Of a DNA stretch of 64,000 nucleotides, positions 13,381-27,810 are shown one piece after another (position 1 is the first letter of the stretch; each line of letters begins with the position of its first letter). Position numbers and translations under genes: made by a program. Source of the stretch: Panorpa germanica (taxonomy: Eukaryota; Arthropoda; Insecta; Mecoptera; Panorpidae). The stretch spans positions 4,030,001 through 4,094,000 of the forward strand of contig OY783217.1 in NCBI GenBank assembly GCA_963678705.1, read 5' to 3'. The notes beneath the pieces were generated by a model, which was not told where the DNA came from, did not search any database, and saw only the letters and a list, made by a program, of their open reading frames with translations.

Positions 13381-14814
13381 ATATTATAAATATTCAGAAC
13401 TATTAGTATTACACAGAGATCCATATTATCGTTATAAAAACATGTTTTAATACTAAATGAGTAATAATATGTGTCTTCTATTTCGTACATAGATGCTTTA
13501 TCGTTTTAAGCTATCTTATATAAGTTGACTATAAGTATACCACATTAACCAAAGGTGAGACATCAGAACCGCTCTATAGCCTATTGTACTTTGTTCACTC
13601 ACAACTCTGGGATATGCCATTTTTTTCAAATACCATTTTGTCAATGCTAAGCTAATACTAAAGAGAAATTAATTGATATTAAAAAAAAATTAAATAATCA
13701 TAAGTTAAAAGTAAAGGAAGCCAACCCTTTTATTGTTCATCACTGCTTTACTTTAATACATATTTCTCACTGCATTAAACATATAGCTGAAGAAATCTTA
13801 AGTCTAACATTTAGTATTTTTAATACATATTGTAATCCGTGAATCCGCGATTCGTTCGCACTTCCTTTGATGTTCTAACTGTATAACTCTCGCATTAAAG
13901 AGTTAGCGCTCTACAACAGCAAATGCCTCATCTTATACTGCATTTTGATTGATTGAGACGTTTATGTTTTTAAATATAAATTTATAAATAATAAAATTAT
14001 ATTTTTGTATTACATTGTATTTATTTTTTTATATTTCTGCAAACATTTTATTAACAAATGTTGTTTTTCTTTTTTGATTTTTCGTATTAATTTTGTTATG
14101 GATTATAAAATGTAACAAGCAATCAAATAAATTTAATGATTAGGTATGCTTTATAGATTATACGGTAGATTTGGCGAATTGTAACCTGCGAATGTTGTAT
14201 TCACATTGACACCCAAGAGAATTTTCGTTTTAACTGATATATTGTATTTTATAAATTGTTCAACTTTGACCTATTCCTGTATATTTATTTAGGAAAATTA
14301 ATCAGGCTCGGATAAACCAATAGACAAATAAGGAAAATGTCTAGAGCACGTAATATTGAAAGTCGGATAAATTACGCGTCTTACAAAAATATAAATTTTA
14401 GTTCCTATTAATAAATTCGTAAGTCGTAATAAATGACAGATGTAAATTGACTTAACCGTATTGCTTGTTGAGCGACTCATTTATTGCAGGAGCCTGATTT
14501 TATACCACTAAGAAGGAATATTACTGCAAATGTCTAGTTTACATAACAAATAAAAATACAATAATCAGTACTTTGGAATATTTTTAAGTTTAAACACATG
14601 TTCAAAAGCTTGTGATATTAAAAACAAACAATCAAAAATACATCGTGCAATTATTATGTAAGTAATTGTATCACATCCACTAGGTCGGAATGTTTGTCTC
14701 ACATTAAAAAAATAAAATCCTAAAGCAAATCACACACACCTATTTTTATGTCAATACTAAAATGAAATTATTATTAATAAATCAATGAGTTAAAAATCAA
14801 ATAATGTAAAAAGA

Positions 14815-14826
14815 TATATATACACA

Positions 14827-14919
<93 letters not shown>

Positions 14920-15007
14920 ATATTATTTATATATATTTTATATATATTATATATAACATTATATATATATATATATATATATAATGTATATAATATATAT
15001 ATATATA

Positions 15008-15038
<31 letters not shown>

Positions 15039-15112
15039 ATATTATTTATAATATTATTTATATATATTATATATAACATTATATATATATATATATAAAT
15101 ATATAAACTATA
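14815..15112. repeat. long imperfect TA microsatellite
   Basis: About 300 bp of (TA)n with interruptions (ttatatt, acattata, gtatata). Internal higher-order units such as tatataatattatttatatatatt recur twice. The minus-strand Tyr/Ile frame here is an artefact of the repeat. The length is likely to vary and may be collapsed in assembly. Confidence 0.9.
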
Positions 15113-16381
15113 CGTATACAAATATTAAAATCAATGTTTATTTAGAAAATTAAATATAATAAAAATATATATACATTTAATTTCATTTCACATCCTTTTG
15201 TACGTTTAAAAGCAAATATTAAACGCCGTTTAGATTGTTAACAGCTTCTAAAACTGTGGGAAATTTACATTAGGGTGTGTTTTTAGTAAATGAAAGAATA
15301 TCTTACTATAACATTATACGCACAGTAAGAAAAGCCACTGGAGTTCTTAAGGTATATGACGTTATTTCGTCAACGAATATTTTCTATAGTAATATTTGGC
15401 ACCGATCACTTAATTAAAATAATTATAAAGTTTAAAAATTTAAGAGTTTAAAAATTGCATTTGTAAAAATGCATACATTAAATAATTTAAAAAGATATTT
15501 TGTCACAGTAAGTAACATTAAGTCGAAAGCAAAACTATTTTGTATTTAGTTTCTAAACGAATTATTGTCATTTTTTCAATTTAGGTTTATTATAAAACTT
15601 TATTGATACTATTTTTTTACATTTTTGTCCGAATCGAACGTAACTGTAGTTTAATCAAGTAAAATACCTCGGTCACTTTTTACCATTAGTTAACTGGGTT
15701 TAAGTTTTCACATAACTGAGAATTTAAAAAAACAGCATTCAGACAATCATGAAAAAATCAACAGAATGGTACAATCTAAGTTAAAAACAACAAAAAATTA
15801 TTTGCAAAAATTCAGTTGTAAAAATCTCGTTTATATATCCTTTTAAAATTTAACAATTGAAATTAATTTTGGATACAATCAAAATTAAAATAATTTTCCT
15901 TCTAATCAAAAAAATCGATTAACCAGAGCTCGCTTCTTTTTCGATGGAGCTTTGATAAAACAGGCATGTGTTTAAAATAAAATATTCTAAAAACTTATTT
16001 CTGAAACTAATCCATTAAAAAAAAGGTTTGTAAGATTGAGAAGCTCTGCACATGTAGTTGAATGTTTGTTTGTAGTCTCAAAGTCAGAAAGGTACGTGTA
16101 TGTATATTAATAATTAACAATAATCCGTTAAGTAGTTTGTAGCTGTGATGACTACAAAAGACTCTTGTTAATCAAACGTTAATACATGGGGCGTCATGAG
16201 ACTTTTATAAGAACAGAAAAAAATATGTGTACAACAAAACTAAGATGTTAATATAGAAGTTATGGGTCTAATTATTAAATTAAAATATATAAATTGTTAC
16301 GTTTATTATAACAATATATAAAATAAATAAAATGAGTATTAGAGAAATCAATTTGTAGTAAGTAATAAGTATGTACTTGTT

Positions 16382-16430
16382 TATGTATGTATGTATGTAT
16401 GAATGTGTTTGGGTGTGTATGTGTGTGTCA
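16382..16430 (+). repeat. TATG/TGTG microsatellite
   Basis: A short tandem run, (TATG)5, followed by mixed gtgt repeats. Confidence 0.7.
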
Positions 16431-18101
16431 ATGCCTCCTTGTTAAAACTAGAACCCGTGTTAATGAATATTCAATACCAGGGATGGTAAATCTGTAAAAG
16501 TTTGCTTACAAAAGACTTCAAATTAAAGCTACTCCGCATTTTATTAAAAAATAGTAACATAATACAAAAAGTAAATTCCTAAAGCATTATTTTTACATAC
16601 CACTATATGGTATTATTTATGTTGTCCTTAAATGAATGCAAAAGACATAAAAATATAAATATTTAATATGTAATATTACATAATCTTGTTTAAAAAGGTT
16701 TAAAACCGTAAATTTACGTCGAAAGATACGTTTGTTATGTGACCTAAAAATATAACTAAATAAGTAAAAGGTTGAAAGATAACATTTATTATGTAATCTT
16801 ACACTAATATTAACCTAAACCTGTTATGTAACAGGTAAGCATTTTTACGTTCAATAGACCTTATAAATTACGTAGTTGTGTTTAACGGGTTTCAATCAAG
16901 AAATAAAATATCATAAAATTAAATTAGTTTATAATTGTTAAGTTAAAAATATTCAACAAATAAGCGGCCTATAACTAAACATTTAAGTCAAAACATTACT
17001 AATTTTAAGACAGAATATACTTGAGATAAACAGACGATAATTTTCTAGAATATAACAGAGTCTGTTATTATTTTATGTTACGCAATGGTTTTTGTAAGAA
17101 AGTTTTGAAGCCAGATCTTGTGACAATTAACAATCTTTAACATTATCGTAACACTGTATCTAGATACCGTTAGTCGTTGCAGTTATATCTATTACAGACA
17201 CTAATTAGTGCAACGCTGATAAGAACTAAGTAACCAAAAAATGCAACCCTAAACTTCATTAATTATATTAAGGAAATTATTTCAAACGCTTATATAAAAA
17301 TATTTTCTTTTAAATATATATCAAAACTAAAAGTAATAAATAATTTTATTAATTTACTAATGAATTTTATGATGATTATTTATAGTTCGTTTAATTCCCA
17401 AACCTGTAACAATTAATTTTATCTTTCATTTACAAAATCCAATAATAAAATATTTTAAAACATATATATTCCTCTATTTTATTATTTATTACAATGTTAC
17501 AGACTCGAGAGATGTAGTTTCATTTATATATTTTAATATCATATATTTAAAAATATAAAATAACTTATAATAATAAAATTAATAACTACACATTAAAGAT
17601 ATATATAAAAATATTATTTTTTTCTTTCTAAAAAAAAGGGGTGTTTATTTTGGAACGATCTGTATAAAAATCAAATTAAAAAAATACCCTGACCTCTGTA
17701 TAACCCTAGATCGTAAAAGACCTAAACATTTTTCTTTTCACACTAGTTTATAGAAACCAATCGCTTTGATATTTAGCTGGTTACAGCTTGAAATACTATT
17801 CAATTCAGTGTATTAGTTTGTTCACATTTAAAATATATTCGTTTCGTAGTAAATTGTTCAAACTAATTTATTTTATTATTTGTACTTTTTCAAAATCGAA
17901 ATGTAACACAAGTTTTTAAGTAATTAGAGGCCATCCATGAATTATGTTCTGGTATTTAAAAAAAATCAATTACAACGATAGAAACTAACCAATCAAATCT
18001 CATGAAACAAAGCAAAGATGCGTTAATATGTATTTGCAACTATTCCAAATAAAATATGAATTATTTCTTTAGTTTCATTATTGGCATGGGTATTATTTTA
18101 G

Positions 18102-18222
18102 TCTCCGTAACGTAAACACACCTGACCATGAATCACACCGGCAGACACAAAAGGGTGTCCGAGCCCAGTACCTTTACAGTTGCAATGGACCCTTAAAAAC
18201 CACCGACATCAATTTGAAATAG
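18102..18222 (+). other. isolated GC-rich island with an exon-like open frame
   Basis: After a fair acceptor (tattattttag) a frame of 39 codons runs to TAG at 18220-18222. It contains TPDHESHRQTQKGVRAQ and an internal YLYSCNGP. Its G+C is well above the flanks, which exceed 75% AT. The minus strand also has an open frame here (with GLGHPFVSAGVIHGQ), so the coding strand is unclear. I do not recognise either peptide. It may be a terminal exon, a conserved non-coding element or repeat debris. Confidence 0.25.
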
Positions 18223-18529
18223 GTTCGATTTCATATTAATATACATAAAATAATCAAAAAATTCGATTTATAAAAACAAAATAAATTATTAAATCGCAGT
18301 TTTATGAATCTATTCTAATGATAATCGAAATACGTTTTCGAAGCTCGGGAAACAGATGGATATAATATATAACCCAATAACGTATTAGTCTTCTAATATA
18401 GTTTTATAGTTATTTGAAACAGATTTATTTCTTTTTATTTTTCTGTAGCTCCCTAAAGGCATATAGGAATTAAAATTTTAATCACATTTTTTATGGACAT
18501 CTAAAAATAATAAGCGATACGGATCGGAT

Positions 18530-18560
18530 ATACTCGTATATGTATACTCGTATATATTGC
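18530..18560 (+). repeat. short direct repeat of atactcgtatat
   Basis: The 12-mer-like unit atactcgtatat occurs twice, separated by four bases. No function evident. Confidence 0.4.
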
Positions 18561-18982
18561 TCCTATAATATATGATTCGATTCATAAATCTTAAAAGAAT
18601 GATATTAAAAAGATTTTAATGCATTTTTTTTAAATATATATTTTACAACAAAAGCCGAGGAACCAGACGGTTCAAAAAATTATGAATTCACCAACCTTGA
18701 TTCGGGCATAAACATTGTTACGAATTTGTTTGTATGTTTGTTCAATATTATTGTTTTATTTATATAAAATATAATAGTTGTTGTTGTTTTATAAAGCGTA
18801 TGGCACGACTGCGTTGACTTTAGTCCAAATATCACACATTTATTGCTGTATTCATAACAAAACAAAACTCTAAAAAAATCCAATTATATATGAGCTAAAA
18901 ACTCGTAGACAAAATTAACAAAATCTTAAATATCCGAATCGTTTTCTGAAATAGTGAGACAAACTTATGTTTAAATAGTATT

Positions 18983-18995
18983 GTTAGAAAGAGAA
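18983..18995 (+). repeat. third copy of the TGTTAGAAAGAGA terminal motif
   Basis: An isolated copy of the 13-mer found inverted at 2039-2051 and 2091-2103. No partner is visible nearby, so it may be a solo terminal repeat of the same family. Confidence 0.3.
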
Positions 18996-21900
18996 AGTGT
19001 GATTTATTGTAAGGATACAGTTGAAAAAATTATAATTATAAAAAATAAATGCAAAAGCACGATAAGGTAAAAATTTTGCTTTTGAGGAAGTAGAAACATG
19101 TAGTATCGATTTAAAAATTAACTTTTTGTTGGTTTAATTTATATTCAGTAAATATTGTACTAAAAATGAACTTGGGTACCGTTTGGGTACATTACTAATT
19201 CTTGTTCTAAACTTCTTTATTAAAGTATGCATAAGATGACTAAGGACATTAAGCTTACTAAAATAATGTTCCTAATTTAAAAATAAATATTATTAAAAAT
19301 AGAAATATTGTTTCAAACTTAAGGATTAAAAATAAAATATTCTTTCAATATTATATCAGCTTGCAAAAGATATTGCTAAATACACAATAAATCAATATTC
19401 CAAAAATCCTGACCTTAATGTAAAGGTTTTTGAAAAGAATTTCAGATTTCTTGATGGGAACAATGAGTTTTTACCATCGGTCATTTTTGACCACCAGCAC
19501 TAGGCGACGCAAAGTCGGTTACATTATTTGTTCAAGAAATGTACCTATTATATATCTACAAATGGAAGTTTTTTTTCGAAATTTAATTTTAATATAGTGT
19601 TAAAAATAAATTATTTTTTTGAGCAAAATAAAAATAATATCTTTGAAATATTAATAACAATTGAAATATTCAAATTTTATTTTAGAAATGGAAATAGCCG
19701 ACACATGAAAAAGTAGTTATATACATTATTAAAAAAATATTTCTATTTTGTGAAGCGTCTCCACTGGTACCATATTTCTTAAACATTTCTTGTTTCACTC
19801 ACACTTACTGAAATAAAATTAGAGTTGTACACTTATTTTATACACAAGTAATACAGAAACAGTATTTGTCGTCGTAAACTTGTAATTTCATAAGTAACTG
19901 TTTCTGAGTCATAGCTTAGTGGCAGCACATTTTCACAGCATGTGATAGAACAGATACAATCGGAAGTGATATTATTGAAAATAATTGATTACAATTATAG
20001 AAATATCTGTCTAATTAAGATTATGTATTTAACCAGGTAACAAAAGTCATCTCTATTTGCTCAATCTATGAAACGGTTTTATTTTCTTTATGACGAAGCC
20101 AGCTCTACCTGTAGACCGTTTATTCGCTATGTTTATTTTATTAATAGTATAGCTGAGATCTTAATAAATATTTCTCTAATCGCACTGCAGCTTTGACCAG
20201 AATTTAATAGTTTTACAAATTCTATAATAATTAGGATTCGATAATGTCTAGACAAGTTTTATAATGGTACGTAAAATAATATTATAAATGTTCACACGCT
20301 GGGTGTCCATTAACATTAAATTTACTATAATTGAAAAGGATAAATAATGATTCAATCGATTAGCAGCCAATATATTTTAATTGATATTTTCTTGCTATCA
20401 TAAATATATAAACAATTATAAAATCATTTAAAACGGTAGCAATTTATTATTAAAATCATATTAGCCTTGCAGTATTGACAACTTGCTGTAATAAATATAA
20501 TATACATAGTTATAAACTTAAATTTTAATTAACTTTATATTTTCTTAATTAAAAATATAATTAAAATATATAGATACTGTATCAGATCAAGAATTGTTAG
20601 TTACTTTATTTATATTAATAAAATGGCAATCGATGAAACAAATGGGCGTATATGGATAAGTTAAATTTATTTGAAAAGAATATAAAAATATGCATAAAGT
20701 GTGAGCAAGTTGAATCATGCGTACAGAGAACACTGTAGTACGTTTCTAGTGAATATATAGGAGATGGGAAGGTTGCAGGAAGAGGTACTCCGGAAAGAAA
20801 TACTTTTAATACAAACTTGTTCGAACTAGAAATCTTTTGAATAGGAACTTGAAATGATTTGTTCTTTTATTGGACATTGTGACCTTCAATTTTGTTACGA
20901 TACCTAAATGCTTTTATGAGTTTCTATTTTGAAGTATTTGCCCAAATATTGGAGTCCCTAATATAATATTTCAATTTAGCAGCCAATTGCGTCAGGTGAA
21001 CAGATTTATTCTCTTCTTATACTGTGAAACACTTGTCCACACTTAATTTTAAATTATGATTAATTATGAATAATAAACGATCTGATATGTTCATACTGAA
21101 CCATGTAGATCTTGTTTTGCATGTGTGTACGCTACGCGAATATTCGGACGCGAACACGGATATGTAGTCCATACATTAATCAAGTGAATACTCACTACTA
21201 AAATCTAAAATAATAAATATATTTTGTGCTTAAAAAGTAAGAATTATTGCAATTTGGAAAGCATCTATTGTTTTCTTTGTAATGTTTGTTTTAAAATAAT
21301 TTTTTCTTCAGTAGATTCTTCATAAATTCTTCTTAAATGATAGTAACTAATACTTGTTTTATAGAAACATGCGTCATCTACTTCTACACTTAACAAACAA
21401 GGCAACACTAAAAATTTATTTCTTACAAATTACCCAAATAAAAATGTAATTCAAGTGTTACAATATTCGATTTATAAAAACTGGATGAAACAAATGAATT
21501 TTTCAAAACTACCTCCTATATTTTTCAACATTGTGTAACAATATATATTTTGAAAGATATATATAATAAAACCATTAACATTTTATCCCTTATAAGTTGT
21601 AAATTGTAATACAAGTTGGGATTTTACAAGGTCATCTTTTATTCAAGTGTATCTTATTCTCTTCCGACATGTGCAATACCCAAACAAATGCACAAAAAAT
21701 ATTACGGGCAATTCCTGGTACAAAACACAAAACACAACAAATGGTGACTCATACGAACGGTAGGTAGTGTAGAATGTTCTAAATACTTGCACCAACAGCA
21801 GCACTGGGATATGGCGTCTACACTGACATTTTGGCGGGGATATTTAAGATGAATGGCAAATGCAATGTTGTACCACATTTAGAATAAGAGATAAAAAAAA

Positions 21901-24900
21901 TAACGTAGAATTAGCTTCCCTTTATTTGCATGAACGTTAAGTAGTACCATGCATTTTAATTTAAAATAATAATAAATGCGGAAGTGGTTTGAGCATTCAA
22001 AAATAGCTTTTTTTTGATAAGAAGTTATAATTTTTGAACAAGCAGGAAACACTTACTAAAATAATTTTTTACAAAATTTTGAGTCAGTTGTTAATACGTA
22101 AAACCTTCTTTTAAAAACGATTACATAAGAAATATTTTTAATCTTCTTAAACACAGTGAGTGTTAATTCGAAAACGATATTTCTGCAGTTCTGACAGTTT
22201 ACCTCACAGTGACATATTCATTTCTAAACAATATTATAAGTACTATTATAACTTTAATTTCCTACAGTTTTATGTGATAATTAAATAATATAAAATCAGA
22301 CACTTAATTTATAAACTTTATAACGTAAGCGATACAAATTAGTAGCAATACCACATACCTCCGAAATCTGCGAGTCAATCGGAATCATTTTCTTCATCAT
22401 AAAGTAATCCCAAAATAAATTAAAAAAATAGTCCAAGTAGCATTTAAACACAAATATAAAAACTAAAGATTATTATAAATATTAAAACTCTATTTTACTT
22501 AAGTAATTAACACACTTCTATTAATTAATGTAACTGCTTTAATAAATAAAACTATTGTAAAACAAGTAACACTTATTTACTTTATAAATATTCAATTAGA
22601 ATTAAAAAAGGGCAAATATTCTCAAAAAAAAAAGAACTCGAAAAACTGTATAACCTAAAATAAGTGACCAACTTGAATCTTGTCAAATATAAAAATAACT
22701 TCAATAAGATTTAACAGTTTCATATGGTTTAGTTGCTAAAGGGTGGGGATATATCAAGTAATAAATTCTACAGGGGTTGATATACTTGTTTCTGCTTACA
22801 CGTTTAAATTGTTATAGGTTTGAAAGAGAGAAAAGTATATATCTATCAATTTCTAACTTCTATTGGTTATTTTAAATATTACTGAGACTGTTGGTTTATA
22901 TAATATGCCCTCTATGTTTTTAGATTAATATTAATTTTGAAGGTTATATTCTAAGCGTATTTATAGCCCTTATAACTTTTTTTAAATTCATATATAATCT
23001 GTTTCGTTATAGGTTTGCATCAAACTTACAGAGAAATTTAAGATTTTGAATATTAATAGTAGAATTATTTATACTCTTAATGGAATTTCAAATTCATTAC
23101 ATATATAAATAAGTAGGTATGGTTCTATGAATTCAGATCGCCCATAGAATTAAATTAACACTGGATGAAATTGAATTTAAGATTTTACTAAAACTTGGAC
23201 ATTTTACTTATTTGAAGGTTTACACTTGGAACTTATTTCACGCATTGTCTAAATGACAAATTTACACAGAATAAAACTAAGACCTTCATTGTAACGTAGT
23301 GACAAGCCTGGTTATAAGACAGTGGCCTGAAGATAATATTTAGTTTATACTAATCACAAACTAATATGAAGTAGATTTGAATATTGTGTTGCTTTTTTAT
23401 ATAACATGCTTATAAAACAGCGTAACACGGAGGTATCGTTCCAGTAGACACAACAAAAACGTTTGTCCTTCATGCAAAGATTCCATAAGCTGCAGTTACG
23501 AAAATATATAGTTCGTTTCACAGTATTCATACATCTTAAATGCAAGAGTTCATGCATCTTAAAAATATAATTGCAAATTTATAAATAGTAAAACTAGTTA
23601 GTTACTGAGGTGATTTTCTTACCGGTTGTGATTAGCCCTAGATTGACTATTCTAGCAAACTAGTGTTCGAGGGGGAATTAAGTGGAATGAATGAAATTAG
23701 GTCAAAAGCAAAACAAAACTAGAGCTTATTAGCAGTTTTAGAGTTGTAGATGATAAAGTAAATATTTATCTGAAGAAATTTTTTATAATCACATACTAAG
23801 GACTAAGATGTTATGGCAGATGATCCGATCAAATTGCAGGACTGGGACAATTTCTCATCGAGACATGCTATAATAACAAGACACGAATCGACGAGTGTAA
23901 TCAAGTATTATAGCTAGGTTAAAATAGAAAGGACTAGTTATTTTGATGTGTGATTTTCAGCGATTACAAGAAAGGTTACTCTTATAAAATACAAAATAAA
24001 GCTTATCTATATTTGGCTTACGATTCATAACTCTTATAATTTATAGTTAAGAAATAATAAATGAAGTATATAAAGATAAATAAAATGTCATAAAAACTGA
24101 CTAGACTAATGGTAATCGAATAACATTTTTAATAAAATTACTGTAGGTATTATATAGGTATAGTAATTGTTATAGATTTAATATTTAGGATCAAATATAT
24201 TTGAATACATTTATAAATAATTTTATAATATGCAAATAACATGAAAACCGTCGGCGACATAAACAGGTAATATTTTAAAATTACATTTAGTAATTTTTGC
24301 TGACAATCTTTGCAATAATCTTATATATATATTATTTTAAAATTGTAATCTACAAAAAAGGATATTCTTAATGATAAAATGTAACGGTTCTTATGAAAAG
24401 TACTAGTACTTAAACCAATTTGTAAAGAAAATTTTTAAAATTCAATTTACCTTCAACTTACATTCAAAAAAATATTTTTGCAGTGATTTATATAAAATTA
24501 ATGTGCTAAACAGAGATAACTATATATACAATATTGCTTGTATTTCTTAGCAATGTGTAGTAAAGGTATACTTATTGTAAATAGTTTCGAATACATAAAG
24601 GGCTGTCCTGTAATAATTAGCTCCGGTATTTTACAGAAGAGTGCAAGATTCTCTTCTTATTAACAAAGTGTAATAGGTTTACTATACACCGTTCTGCTAA
24701 ACACATTTAAATTATAATTATTTACTTAATTATATACTATGATTATAAACTAGGCTTTAAAAGCAGATTTGATAAGTTGTCGAACTTAGGGGCTAACTTT
24801 GTCGAACTTGATCCACTATTTCATTATACATATATCGTCATTATTGTAGAAATAATTATATATTATAGACTTGTGTATTGCATAGTTGAGTACGTTATTA

Positions 24901-25094
24901 TAATTGTGTATTAAAATATATTTCATTACCGTTCACGAAATAAATAAATATCACTTGGAGAACCGAACCGAACCCAAGCGTTATAGTCTATGACTGGAAT
25001 GAAGTATAGAATTATGACGTTGTACGGATGATAATAAGTTCATGTCTTCGAATAAAACTTAGTAGTATGTAAAACTTAGAGCGAGATCGCATGA

Positions 25095-25200
25095 TTGAAA
25101 AGCAACCATATACTAAATGGTAGATCTGGGTTCGAATCCACTTCCCAAAGAGTATTTTTTTATTACTCAGTTAAAGATTGAACACGGTAAATACGAATCC
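25095..25200 (+). mobile_element. tRNA-derived SINE fragment
   Basis: It contains a perfect polymerase III B box, GGTTCGAATCC (25129-25139), but the flanks do not fold into a tRNA. The following TTTTATTACTCAGTTAAAGAT (25158-25178) matches the plus-strand fragment at 51139-51159 at 19 of 21 positions. The A box is degraded. Confidence 0.45.
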
Positions 25201-25241
25201 ATATTCATCACAAAAATATATATTGTGAATAGGCAACGTCA

Positions 25242-25427
25242 CACTGCCTAAAATTATTTGGCAGCAATCAATGGTTACATTTTGCATTTAGATTAATTCT
25301 TCTTGGAATTTAGATTTAAGAGATTAATATTTAATCTGATGAAATATATTTGTAAGGTTGGGTTTTTTGATTTAGGATTACAGATTATTTTTATTTATTA
25401 TATAATCGTTATAAATTTTAGGCAGTG
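25242..25427. mobile_element. 186-bp MITE-like element
   Basis: The ends are a perfect 14-bp inverted repeat, CACTGCCTAAAATT (25242-25255, and its complement ending at 25427). The interior is AT-rich and non-coding. It lies immediately after the SINE fragment at 25095-25200. There is no obvious target duplication. Confidence 0.45.
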
Positions 25428-25969
25428 CTCAATGGAAACAAGGCAGTCTTTATCTGTGGAATCCTAGGTAGTACATATAAAAAGGTCTTTAAGAAAAAGA
25501 AACTAATTAAAAACAAGATAATAAAACAATAAATAGAATGGTATTTCTGTTTTTCTAAATATTTGCGTATAAAATATTAATAAAACCAGCCGACAGGACT
25601 TTGATACTATCCTTCTAAGCTCTCAAGTTGGCTAACAATATCACCAGTCCCACAAAATCCAAAAATATAAATTTTTAAAACATTCTTCATACATTAATAC
25701 TAAAGTTATATTTGTATTGTGTCATTTCAACAATACAGAACACTAATTTAATATATTGTATTTTTGTTTATTATTTTAAGAACATAATCATCAAGATGTA
25801 TATCATCGCCTCTCCGTGAATCCATGATGGCAGGGCGGAGCATGGATCTTACTAACGTTATATTATTCTTATTCTACGTGTAACGTGTATTTATATCATG
25901 TGGTATCTGGATTTCTCTCTAATCAATCTTCACGTCCCGACTTGTGACTGCCTGTCACTGACATTTAAA

Positions 25970-26030
25970 TAAATGTACTACCCGTTACGTCACGGGTGCG
26001 AGTGCGGGTGCGCGTGTGAAGACGGGAAGA
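25970..26030. other. CpG-rich patch
   Basis: A short run, cgttacgtcacgggtgcgagtgcgggtgcgcgtgtg, unusually CpG-rich for this window. It includes a palindromic GTTACGTCAC-like core similar to a CREB/ATF site (TGACGT). There is no gene next to it. It may be a regulatory element. Confidence 0.2.
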
Positions 26031-27149
26031 AAAATATAGAATAAAAAGTATTTCTAAATGTACAAGAATATGCATTTTTATTTATTTATAGCGTCTAATT
26101 ACGAATTACGGTTTTATACTTGAAAGTTTCTTTATTTACTTGAAAGTTTTTGTTAAACAGTGTCAGTGTCAATAATATCAACAAATTAATAAAATAAATA
26201 AATCATTCGGATAAAATTTTCTTTCCACCGTGTAGCAGGAAACTTGTCATGTCAATCTTCCAATATTTGACTCACATTTATTATCCGAATATGTCCGTTA
26301 TTATATATAAGGTTTACTAATTATCATTAATATGATAGCTTGTAAATTGGCCTAGATAATTGAAGTTAAGCTGTTGCACAAGTTGATTTGTATGAGAGTT
26401 TTATAGCTGACGTTATAGATCCTAACCTCTTCTTTGACACTTACCTTATAAATACTAAATATTTCTACTAAATCAATATCAATTATTATTTTAAAACAAA
26501 ATTAATCAACAGTTACTTTAAAAAAACGATTCGTTAACAAAACTGATGAATTTATTTCTAATATTACAGTGTACATCTGGTTTTATTTCGTTATGCCTTT
26601 TCATACGTATACGTACGAATATATATCGTGGGTGGGAAGTCAGAATGCGAAATAAAGATAATCCATCAGTTAAACACTCGTCTGTGTTAGTTCTTAAAAC
26701 ATTTTATTTGAAATATAAGCGGTTTAATTTACGTTGAAAATATAAATGGTGTATATTACTTATAGCTATGTAACGTAATGTTTATAAATTACTGACGGAA
26801 AATAAAACAAAGCTATTTAAATAGCGAAGAGCGCACTTAGAATGTAAAGTAGAAGACTTGGAAGAATTCTATAGGACTAAATATGTAGCAGAAGATGTAT
26901 TGTAATGTCTGTAGTAGGGGTAGACGCATCTGATATCAAATTAGCAAGCTATAATATCTACTTTATAATACATATTTTATAATTTCTTCATTTTCAATCA
27001 TTTATAATCCGAAAAATAGTCTTTTAAACAATACATAGCTGTGTTTAGCGGAATATCCTATATTATAATGTTCCAAGTGCAAATTTATTTGTTTATATGT
27101 TTACGCGATTCGTATGGTGGCTCGAAAACGGCTCCATGTATCTTTTTGA

Positions 27150-27370
27150 AAATTTCTTAATTCGTAGAAAAAAGAAGAAGACTTTTGGCGTCCTAAATTT
27201 CCTGAAAACCCGTAATTTTGGAAAAACTAAAAAAAAAATTCTTTACTTTTTGCTCTATAACTTTTAATTCGTAAAAGATAGAAAGTTGAAATTTGGGTGT
27301 ATGTATGCTAACATTTTTTAGCATTACGAAAATTAGAGTGCCCGATAGAAAACTTTGGAAAAACTCAAAT
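27150..27370. repeat. likely dispersed repeat fragment
   Basis: Text such as CTCTATAACTTTTAATTCG and AAGTTGAAATTTGGGTG is of a type common in insect dispersed repeats. No second copy was found in the window and the boundaries are unknown. Confidence 0.2.
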
Positions 27371-27810
27371 TTTGGATTATTTAATAATATTTCATTATTT
27401 GTTAGTAGTTATTTATATAAAGCGAACAAAAGTTGATTGTACGCTATTTTATTTCCCTGCTTGAGAAACATCACTTTTACATTCACGATCAGAGTTCTGC
27501 GAATCTTATAAATGTTCCTGATTGTCGGATCGTGCCTTTCAGTAAAAGAGAAATAAGTTCCTTAGAAAATAGTTGGAAAATAACAGCTTTCTTTAGAGAA
27601 ACAACACGACCTATCTGTAGATACAGAAATAAATGCAAAAAACAGATTTCTCTACTATCATATCACTATTAAAGAAATTAAATTATTACACAAAAGTGAC
27701 GTAAACTTTGGACCTCCGTTTTAAGATACAAGACCCGATAATCTACTCTCCTCGTGGATTATTAATTGCTTCATCTGTTGTGTGTACATTTGTTCCTGTT
27801 TCCCTTTAAC

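Larger units (their letters stand above)
13381..25094. other. AT-rich DNA with microsatellites and one GC-rich island
   Basis: It contains the TA and TATG microsatellites, the island at 18102-18222 and the motif at 18983. The rest is unremarkable AT-rich sequence with no exon-like signal on either strand. Confidence 0.55.

Noticed and set aside
14927-15121. Tyr/Ile-repeat frame
   Set aside because: It is a translation of the TA microsatellite.
25087-25160. Possible tRNA gene around GGTTCGAATCC
   Set aside because: The T-stem does not pair fully, and no acceptor, D or anticodon arms can be formed; a SINE fragment fits better.
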